Shown here piece by piece: positions 21,710 to 32,000 of a stretch of 33,516 nucleotides of DNA. Both the position numbers and the translations under genes were made by a program. The notes under the pieces were generated by a model. The model saw only the letters and a list, made by a program, of their open reading frames with translations, did no database searches and was not told the DNA's origin. Within the stretch, counting starts at the first letter, position 1; each line of letters begins with the position of its first letter. Source of the DNA: Heterotrichella gracilis (lineage: Eukaryota > Sar > Xanthophyceae > Tribonematales > Xanthonemataceae); assembly GCA_032358255.1 (NCBI GenBank), contig JAULBX010027839.1, positions 1 through 33,516 of the forward strand, written 5' to 3'.

Positions 21710-23179
21710 GGGGCACGGGCGCCAACAACACGGCACCAGATTTGGGTGCCATTATGAACAGGATGGGCACATGTGCATGCGCGGCTGGGGCTTTGGGCGG
21801 TGTTTCCATGATGTGTGGTGTTCTTGTGCATGGGGCATGTGCGCAGCTGCTGGCGCAGATGGAGCAGTGCAGCTAACGCTGGTGCTGTGAGGCGATGCCA
21901 TTCTGACTCAGTATGCACGCATGATTTGATCAGGGGTGCTGTCGCATCATGTGGGGTGTTGTGCGGGGCACATATGTACACTGGGATGGACAGCATGTGA
22001 TGGCAAAAATGCTGGACAATAGGCAATGTCATGTTCTCCTTGTTGCCTCCCTTTCCTTACCAAGAGCCTCTTGACCGGACAGGCTGCACACTTATTTATG
22101 TATCCATATTGCTGACTTCCATCATTTCACACCAATGTGCCCCAAACTGTGTACATCCCCTGCAATGATACTACCAGCTGAAGTATATTTGCGATTCCTT
22201 GACATACCTGGCTTCCTGTTCACCCTCCAAAGCTTATGGTTTCGAGGAGTTTCGTTTGGTTTGGTAACATTTCAGCATCAGAGTTTTTGGAGTGGGACCA
22301 GAGTGAGTTCGCTTTCCCCGCGCTACTTACTTGCCCTTGCGGCCTTACCTTTGCCATAGCCGGTATTGGGAATGGAAGGAGGTCCTAAATGCCGCTTTCA
22401 AGCAGACCAAAGTGCCCAGCCCTCCCTTGGGATCCCACCCAGTGGCACTGGCACCGCTCTGGTGATCATTGCCCAAAGGTTACCCCATTGCACATTATAT
22501 CCGCCAAATAGGCGATTTATACACCTATCTAGTGCAACGCAGAGTGCAACTAGTGCAACCTAACAGTAGGGGCCCTGCTGGCATGTCTCATGCCGTAACT
22601 TGAATGCCCATGCATGCAGGCCACGAAGAGGTGCTTCATAGTCTCGAAAAGCACGACCCATATATTATTGAGTTTTGGGTCATATTGGTTTACCCGGGTA
22701 TTTGGGTAATATTAGGGCCCAGTAGGCCATCAATAAGGTGTGTTCATACTGGGTAAACACGGTTTCACCTTTTCTAGAAGTTGACGAGCAAAACCTGAAA
22801 ACAACGTTTTCCAAAGCGAGCTAAGCTTAGCTGTGTGACAAGTTTGCCTCCAACGAGATAGATGCTGTCTCAATCACCAGTTGCTTCGTCGTCTTCCATC
22901 GTCCACCGGCCAGCGCTCCTTTGAAGCTGCTTGTGTGACAACAGGTAGGTGTGTGTACGCATCTGGGCCTAGGCCTCGAACTGAATGTCAGTGAAGCACC
23001 CTTCCCAATACCGCCTGTTGATGATAACTGGTGCTGCAGCCTAATCTAGCTCCAGCATTCAGCTTGTTTGAGCAAACAGCCCAAGTGAAACTACGCTTTG
23101 TGGGGCTTGCTGGAGCCCAGTTCTGCTGCATTGTCTTGAACTCAAGCCACTGGCTCACCCAACGCCTTGTCAATACAGG
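21710..23179. other. Intergenic region
   Basis: It lies between two + strand genes. It should contain the 3' untranslated part of the Pro/Cys-rich gene and the promoter/leader of the F-box gene. No RNA gene, transposon or conserved frame was recognised. A small intron in the 5' leader cannot be excluded. Confidence 0.5.
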
Positions 23180-25187
23180 ATGGCGGACAACCCACCTGCC
23201 GCTCAGTTCTACCAGGAGCAGCAGCAACAGCAAAAGCAGCAGCGACAGCAGCAGCAGATGTGCTCCATCGACGACCTTCCAGAACCACTGCTTCAAGCTG
23301 TGCTGGGATATCTGCCATTGAGGGAGCGGGTGCAGGCACAAACGGTGTGCAAGCACTGGAAGGAGGTCTTACAGGGACCCAGTGCAGCCTGGACAGTGGT
23401 GAGCTTTGAGACACTGGATGACCTCAGTTCCGGAACCATTGACATAGTCAAGGAGCGGCTGAGGCAAATTGTCTTCTTCCTCGACCATGACCCCTACATG
23501 CCACACCTGACACCAACAGCCTACCACCAAGGCTAGCAGCCACCACCCGCCTCCAGTTTGGCACGTGGCTGTTGGAGCTCCTTCTTCCTGAGCTGCACAG
23601 GCGCCTGCTGTCCTCTGCCACACAGCTGCGCAGCCTAACCTACCGTACTCCCAACTTCACCCAGCGGAACCTCCAGCGAAACCTCCAGAGGAACCCTGGC
23701 GCAGCGGCATTTTAGTCCCTGTGGTGCTGCCTATCACGCCTCACGTGTCTGGAGGAGCTGCACATCCATGCAGACGACGACCCCCAGCCACCACACATGC
23801 AGGCCTTATCCAACCTCACCTCCCTGCACTGGAACTGCAGCGCCAGCCTGCTCGAGCCTTGTGTGTGCCTCAGGGAGCTCAGCCTCTGGGTGAGCAGCTC
23901 TGGGTTGTGGCCCAGGAAAGATGGGCACGGCCCACTTGTGGATGAGCTTGCACAGCTACCACACCTGCGCACGTTGTCCTTGCAAGTGGATGGCAAGGTG
24001 ATTGCTGCCCCAGGGGTTGAATACGCCATTGTGCTGGACTTTGGACACCTTGCCCATCTGAGTAGCCTCCATTTCAACGTCGTTATTGGGGCAAACGATG
24101 TCTTGCCAAGCCTAGGCACGCGGGCGAGCTATGTGTTGCCAAGCCGGCTGGCCATGCTCTCTCTTTCTGGCCTTCCCAAAAAGAGTGCCACCGACCATTC
24201 ACCTCCGTTCCAACTGCCAAGGGCGCCCATCTGGCAATTGGCCTCCCTTGGGGAAGCGATGCAAAGCTGTGGGGATTTGAGCCACTTGGGTCTCCCCATC
24301 CAGTACATCAAGGTCATGCATGTTGATATTGGAAAACTACCGATGCTCAGAGTGTTGCAGGTGGGGCGCCACTAAGGAGTTGCACGCAATTGGTGTGATC
24401 ACAGCATGATGCACTCGTGTGTTGCGCAATCCATACCTTTGTAGATGCATTAAATGATTATTACAAGTGTGTTGTGAGCGGGGTATACTTACGTAGGGCA
24501 TGTGCATTTTAGGTTTTGATCATTTGGATATTCAATTTGTATCCATTCTTGCCATTCCACATGAGTATAACTCTTCTCAACCTGAGCATACCAATCTGGT
24601 GTCTTGCAGTCGCCTGGCGTAACCTTCAGCACAAATTCTGGAACAAGGGTGAAACCATCCATACAAAATGACGATGCTACCTTCTGCAGGTTGATGGAGT
24701 GGAGAACCACCTGTATGGAGTTGGAAAGGATGAAATAGTCAAAATCCCCCACATGCCAAACCTCCTTCGATTGGATGTCATCAGCAATAGCCAGGAGCGT
24801 TCCAACAGCTCTAGCTGCTTGGAGATGCACTTGCCGGTGCACCCATCCCTAAAGGTGGTTCTTCGCCCCGGAGACAATGTGACAGTGGAGAGCAGGCATT
24901 GGGCTGGATGCTGCTACCTGATCAAGCGTCAGTGGGTATCGGCGACAACACATGGCGACTGGAAGCTCGAGTGGTTCCCGCCACGGGTAGCATGTGCCAT
25001 GGGTGGCTGCGACACACCTGCCATGCAGTTCCACCCGACAGTTGCTGCCACCAGGCGGGAGGGGCTGCTGGAGGAGGCAAAGCAGGTGGAGGCGTTGTAC
25101 CAAGCCATTGCTGGGCACCGCTGGGAGCCACCAGACTGTGACAAGCGGGGTGGAGTGGCCATTGGCACGTCCACAGTGGCACTGTGA
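23180..25187 (+). CDS. F-box/LRR-type protein with in-frame TAG and a frame jump
   Basis: It starts at ATG 23180 with a Gln-rich tract and then an F-box (IDDLPEPLLQAVLGYLP, VQAQTVCKHWKEV), the module that binds Skp1 in SCF ubiquitin ligases. Leu-rich repeats follow (LTCLEELHIHADDD, LSNLTSLHWN, LCAC-free LRELSLWV, LPHLRTLSLQVDG, LAHLSSLHFN), as in substrate-binding F-box/LRR proteins. Exon 1 ends at 24360 (LRVLQ|GT) and exon 2 runs 24690-25187 in phase, ending in TGA. Two breaks under the standard code: a TAG at 23713 inside an otherwise continuous LRR frame, which is the UAR-Gln pattern, and a -1 shift between about 23489 and 23533, where the F-box frame stops matching and the LRR frame begins. 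The shift may be an assembly base deletion or true decay. The substrate is unknown. Confidence 0.75.
23218..23258. repeat. CAG/CAA run encoding a poly-Gln tract
   Basis: A CAG/CAA/AAG-rich microsatellite encodes the Q/K tract right after the start of the F-box gene. It uses only CAG and CAA for Gln, so UAR would be a minority Gln codon. Confidence 0.85.
23713..23715 (+). other. In-frame TAG in the F-box/LRR gene, probable Gln codon
   Basis: The LRR frame is open from about 23490 to 24360 except for this codon: GAAAF, TAG, SLWCCLSRLTCLEEL. Leu-rich sequence continues on both sides with no phase change and no splice signals. Confidence 0.75.
24361..24689 (+). other. Intron of the F-box/LRR gene
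   Basis: Donor CAG|GTGGGG at 24361 and acceptor cttctgcag at 24689. The frame joins in phase 0 (LRVLQ then VDGVENHLYG). Confidence 0.8.
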
Positions 25188-26028
25188 CTTGGAGGAGGGG
25201 GGAGATGCAAGTGTTAATCGCTGGCAATTGATTTTAGCAGCTGGCCGCAGCGAGCCTGAGAAGTGGTTTCAACAGTTTTGAATCTATTTAATACACGGCT
25301 TTGCCAAAGGAAATAGGAAATCTGGAGTAGAAATGTTGAGTAGAACTTGAGTTTGGCCAGGCATCAATACATTGATCCCTGCCGCAGTGGTCATGATACG
25401 CTGCGCAGCGGTGTCTCTTGGGCATCGTGGCACAGCCTGTCATAGTCAGCTTGCAGATCGCTTGGAAGATAGTTAGGCTTTAGGAAAGCCACATCACCAG
25501 AACGACAATATTGGTGATTCACTGACCTATGTCATGCATGGCCCAGGCAAGGACAAGGACATGCCGTGCCTTGCCTTCAGGGTTCAAAGTGTCAAGGGCT
25601 TGCCAACATACAGTGGTGACACCACACAACACACTGTGAGTGACTGCTAGTTGCACCGTAAATATGGAATGTGTAATGCAACGTACGTTCAGAATTGTGG
25701 AAACGCACAAGATTACTCCATGTCAATGACATGTACAAGCCCGGCTGATTATGCCAATCAGAGAGAAAAATAACAACCAGCACCTGGCATTGCCAAGGGG
25801 TGTGCAAAAAAATGAAAGCAGTGTCACTGTACATCAACCCCTGGGGAGTCCATTGCTGCCGACTCCGCTTGCCAAGTTACCCAGAGCGTTGCGCACGGCG
25901 CTGGGATTTGGCCGAAGTTTTGGAATTTTCTTTTAGGGTTGTCAGGGAGAATAGTTCTCAGGTGAAACCAAGCCGGCCAATTGCCGTGCGCCCTCAACCG
26001 CCCCCAACTGCCCACTTTCCTCCCTCCC
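25188..26028. other. Convergent intergenic region, F-box gene / APC1
   Basis: Two transcription units end facing each other across 841 bases. No coding exon, RNA gene or repeat was recognised. Confidence 0.55.
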
Positions 26029-29000
26029 TCACAACGCCATACCCCCTGCCAGCATCCCCAGCGTGTCAGCCCCCACCCCTGGCAGCAGCATCCCCAGCAG
26101 GGGCACAAGCGCCTCAGCGGGGGGATGGCCACCAGCACCACCACCAGCACCACCACCACCACCACCGCCACCGCCAGCCGCCAGGGTGTTGAGCTGGTTG
26201 TGTGCTGAGCGCAGGGCGGAGGGTGGGGGCACATTCATCAGGGCGAGGAATGCGCCAAAGAGGGGGTGGGGGGTGGAGCCTGTGGAGGGGGGCGGAAGGG
26301 TGGAGGGGGTGAGATTGCGTGAGGGCAGATGTGTGATCCACCCTGTAAGACGTCCTATAAATAGAGTATATTGTGCAATATACCCTGCAAGAAACGTGCC
26401 CAACAAGACTTGAGTTTTTGTATATGGAGTGTGATGTATCTAAATATATCCCAACAGACCATGTGGTGTACCCTGCACTGCATGTGATGTACCTGCAAGG
26501 CAGGTAATTTACCGTACAGGGCACTTGACCTCTCCTGTGGAATGTGACACTGTAGTATGATCCCTGTCCATTACTGAGATGCATCCCAGTTGCACAAATC
26601 CACCCCCTCCTCTCCTAAAAAATGTCCTTCCGTGCTCCATCCTCCCCTTCTCACTCCCCACCCCTTACCTTCCTCCCCCTGCACCAATGGGAACGCCCCC
26701 CCTCCAATGTACTCCTGCAGCACCCCCTCTCCCCCCGTAAACCCTGCCTCCCCCCACACCCCGCACAGCCGCTGCCACAGCCCCTCAACCAGTGCGGGCT
26801 GGAGCAGGGGTGCCCACGCATCACCCTCGGGGCGACCTGCACAGGAGGGTGTTCATTAAGGGATGGAGGACGGATGGGTGGATGGACGGCAATCCTACGC
26901 ATTGGAAATATTGGTTTTTGGGCAGCTGCTACGTATCAAGCTGGTAGCACCTTCAATGCAGGTATGTGCAGGGTTAAGGGTTAGGGTCCTGACCCTGACC
27001 CTAACCCTTAATTAGGGTTTAGGGTCAGCGTCAGGGTTTTTTATGGAAGTGCGCATCGCAATACATTAGGGATCTACACCATGACACAAACATCCTACCA
27101 TTTATGGCACCGCATGATGTTTTCCAGGCTAATATAAACCTCACCCTCCTTGGGCCCCTCCTTTCCTCATTACCTGATTGCTGCAGTTCCTCCCCTACAG
27201 CCACCAGCGCAGCGCCCACCCCACTGCTGTAGAAGGCGCGTGACAGCTTGAGGCTCCACAGCGGGAGGGTGGGGGGGAGGGGTGGTGGGGGGTTGCCGGG
27301 GGTGTACATGGCGACTGCCTGCAGGTGGTGGTGGTGGTGAGGGTGCAAGTATGGTGGTGCACAGGTTATCAAGCTCTGTAGCGTCTATGGTGCAGGGTTT
27401 TCCCGTACCTGCACGCTGCAGTACAGCGCCATGTAAGCCAGCAGCAGCTGTTTAGGGTGTAGATTCGAACACACAGGGTGTCGAGCTATGTAGGGTATAA
27501 GATTTAGGGTATCAGGGTTTTCCGCACCTGCACGCTGCAGCAGAGCGTCATGTAGGCCTGCAGCAGCTGCGTCTTTTCTTGGCTGATGCATTTCGTCTGT
27601 GCACTAGAGGTTTAGGGTCTAGAGTTTTCACACAGACACAGGGATGTATATCAAACAGTTTTGGTTTTGGGGTATTAGGGTCCCCCCGCACCTGCACACT
27701 GCAGTAAAGCGCCATGTAGGCCTGCAGCAGCTGCGTCTTTTCTTGGCTGATGCACTCGTACAGCACCATACGACAGAATGCGCGCAGGGCGGCGGCGGGG
27801 GCGGCGGAGGGGGTGCGGGCTGAGGGGGCGGTGCAGATGGTCTGCGGGTGGTAGTGGTGGTGGGTGGGTGGGGTGGGGTGGGTGAGACACATGGGGGGCT
27901 GGGGTGCATGCGTGGTGCGGGAGTGCCCCAGCAGCACACTTTAAACAGATAAGATTAACATCAGTAGACTTCACCAATCGACTCACGTTTGTGGAGGAAA
28001 CCCGCCGTGGCGCAGCAGTGCAATGCTGAGCAGTGGGCAGGTCGGAAACATCATTTGGAATCTCTGCAGTACTTCCTACTACAGGGCCTAAATGATTTAC
28101 ACAAGCCACCCACCTGCGCAAATGCCATGATGGAGGGGTCCGCCGAGAAGGTCCCGCACAGCTGCACCAGGTCCTGCGCATCCCCCTCCCCGGGATGCAC
28201 CGAGGAATTCAGCGTCCTCGACAAAAGCGAGCGCATCCCCGAGGGGTCGTCCGCGTAGGATAGCACCCCCGCCTTGCGCTGCACGAACAGGGTCTGGGTG
28301 CGGTAGAGGGCGTCCAGGGGAGTTGGGGCGGAGGGGGGGATACGGGGGGACGAGGTGGATGTGGAGGAGGAGGGGAGGGTCTGGGGCCAGTAGCGGGGGC
28401 CGCACACATGTACGGCGCGGACCTGAGCGGTGGGGTGTGGGGTATTGGTAGCAAGCGGTGTGATTATGGCTTGGGGGTGTGGGCAGGTGCGGCATTTTAA
28501 GCATGCAGGGCTCCTATTGGGGGTTATTCACTAAATTTCCTGTTACTTTACTTCGAATAAACTTCCATATAATCTATACCACTCCTTCCTGAACCCCACC
28601 TGGTCCTTCTCCGGCAGTAAGCAGGGGGCGTATCGCGTGGAGGTGTGACGGGCAGGGATCGAACCCCCTCCCTCCCCATCCACATCCATATTGCTGGGCC
28701 CCTCCTGCCCCACCCCCTCCTGTAGCCGCCGCAGCGCCTCTGCAAATGGCCTGTCATCACCAAACAGCGCCAGGTCATCATCTCCAGGGGGTGGTGGCGA
28801 TGAGGTGGGCCCCTGCAGGGAGGGGGGGGAATGGGGCTGGCCACGTGAGATTCGTTTTGGGAGACATGACTAAAGCAATCATTTGGTTCTTAAGGTATCG
28901 ATGTAACACATAATTACACAACTTTGATTCACACAGTCAACCTTGACCCTAATAGCATACAGCAGTAGCCCTCTCCCTCTCTCCATGAGCACTCCACCCC

Positions 29001-32000
29001 AAACCTCCACTCACCTCCTCCTCCACCTCCAGAGGCACATACACGGTGTGGCGCGTGTCCACATCCACAGCCTGCACGCATCTTGGCTGGGTGGCAAGCA
29101 CGTACAAGTGACGGAACGCCTGCGGGGAGGGAGGGGGCAGGGCATGCAGGTAAGTAGGGGGGCAGCTGTAAACATTGCACCGCCATCCAACTGTAAATGG
29201 CACTCATGGCAAGGGTAATAGATGATGCAGCACAACCACCAGTAGCAACTAAATAGTGTTGAACGTGCCAGCACCTACACGCACCATGCACAACCAACTC
29301 CTTTCCCCACACACCCACCCACACCAGCATCACCACCACCCACCCACCTGTAAATGGCACCTGTGGTCCGACGTGGTCAGCGGGAAACGAGGGTACAGCG
29401 CCACCAGCAGCGCAGCGATGGCGCTGTCGTCTGTGGCAAAGGTGCGGGTGCCGGCCCCCATGAACAGAAACCCTAGGGCCATGCTTGTGGCCAAGTGGCT
29501 GCCGTAGCTGAGGGCGCCCACGGATGCGGAGGGGGGGGTGGGGGGCGGGATGGGGGCGATGCGGCGGCGCAGGGCTGCGGGTGTGGGAGAGGTGGGTGGC
29601 GTGGAGTGGCGTGTAGGCCATCTTAAGCATCATATTCAGTTACATGAGTCTCGACAGCATGCACTTACATTTTGCTTTGATGAACTCTGCCAACTGAAAA
29701 TTCGAATTAAGATTTGATCTTGAGGGCAGATAAAGGTCCAAAATTAATCTTTTATAGAAAACGTTTCCCATCACCTCCCCACCTACCCCTCAGCAGCTTG
29801 AGCGTGGGGAGGTGCCCAGTCCCCGCCATGACCACCGATAGGGCCAGCGCACACACATTGACACAGGTCTCCAGCGCACTCCTGTCCACACCCAGGGGGC
29901 CACCACTGAGCTTAGGGTCAAGCTTGGCTGACACAAACAGCTGCAGGGGGGAGGAGGGGTGGTCAGGTTAGAGGCAACAGGAATTTACTCGAGCTTGAGC
30001 AGGGAGGGACAGCACAGAACCATAATAATGAATTATAATCACTGGCCTCATTCTTAAGATGATGATGATGATAATAATGATTCTGATGAGACGTGTGCCC
30101 ACAACACCCTGATGAGACGTGTGCCTACACCACTGCGAATGCATACTCGCACATGCAAAACAGTTCATGGACACATTGATTATACGCCTCCTGTCCAAGG
30201 GCCTACAAATGCAACCCGAACCCCCCGTCCAAGGGCAGGGTACATTATAGGAATCGCACCTGTGTGTGGTGGTGCAGCAGTGCGGCGGCCTGGGGGTTGG
30301 CAGTGCCTGCGAATCTCAGTCCGATGGCCATGCATGCCCCCGCCAGGCCATACACGTGCGCCGCAGCCAGTGCGGGTGCGTCATACTTCTCGTTGTATAG
30401 GAGGTCGGAGGGGTCGGTGCAGGGGGAGAGGATGGATTGGAGGGGGCCCTGGGGAGGGATTTGGGGGTGAGGTGGGAGGCGGAGGGTGGGGACGCAGGAG
30501 GAAGGGGCATGCATGTCTCTTTGTGTTGTACACCATGTGCTTGCGCAGTAGGCGCTGCATGGAGGCTAAGATCACCGTGGTGAACCCTGCATAAGCCTTA
30601 CCCATGCAGCCGCACTTCAAAGGTGCAAACACAAGGGCAGCACCGGCAAGTCCTTTGAAGCCCCCGCAACATACAGCCACCACCGCAACATACCACCCAG
30701 CGCCAGTCCACGCCCCTATCCCACCACCAACACCACCCACTCCCACCAGCCACCGCATAACACCCCCAGCCACCGCACCTTTAGCAATGGGGGCAGCTGC
30801 GCATCCAGCCATGCCTGCGTCGGCTCCACCCCCCCCCACATCACCAGCGCCCCCCCCACCACCCTCAGCATCACCATGTCTGGGCGCACGTAGTCCAGCT
30901 CGTGGAGGGTGGAGGGGGGGGAGAAGGAGGCGGCTACCTCAGGGTCACCTGTGGGGGTGGGTGGGTGCGTGGGCGATGGAGGGAAATGAAATTTGCACAT
31001 AATAATGCACCACGATGACAATCATGAAAGCCGCACCAGGGCGGCATTCTAGCGCATTGCGGCACATGCATTATGACTTCCGCATGCAGATGCAAGGCCC
31101 ACAATATGCACCATGTTTGTACCTCAACATGAATTCACACACATCGCCACCTCATCCACTCCCGCACAGAGATCTCACACACAAGCATCCCCGTTCCACC
31201 CCACCCGCACCTGTTTTGAGGTATATGAGTGCCAGTGCCAGGGTGGCTGCGGGTGATGTCACATCAAGGTTGATGAGGTCACCCTCAAGCACAAGCTGCA
31301 GGGGAGGAAGTTGTGTAAATTGATGGAGATGTTTTATTCTTTATTTTTTCGTATATATTTAATTTCTTGAATGAAATAGCGGTGGGTGTTTCTCTACTTT
31401 TTACCAAGAAGTGGGTGCGCCGGCGTGGGCACTATGTTCTGCGGTTGGGGACTGGCATAGTGTGGGGATCTCGGATTTTCAATTAGGGATAATAAAACTG
31501 TTTGGCCAGCGCACGTCTGTCTAGAGACGGCTATCAAAATGCACATTTAAATTTCTTATTTTGCTGTTATCCCCCCCCACCTGTGACACCCCCAGCGCTG
31601 CATCCTCCCCTTGACCCCGCCCCGCACCCCACACCCCACCACCCATGAAGGGCAGGGGGCCCGCCACCGCATCGGCTCCTAATAGGCTGGGACCCAGTGG
31701 GGGTGCAAAATATGGGTCATCTGGCGCAATAGGCGCACTCCCCCGGGTGGCAGGCTGGCGCATCCCCATCATGCCTGTTTCTGTGCCACCAAGCATGAGG
31801 TACCTGGGGGATGCGCGGGGGGAAGAATGGGGATTTGCATGGTGCAAATAGGGTCAAATACCCCTGCAAAAATAGTTAGGAACCCCTGCCGAAGGAGTCA
31901 GAAACCCTTGCCACATGCCCGCATTCCATAAAAGCGCAAACACAGTGGATAGGACTGCATGCGGGTGGTATGCTTTGAACCGACTGGCCCTTTTCCACAC

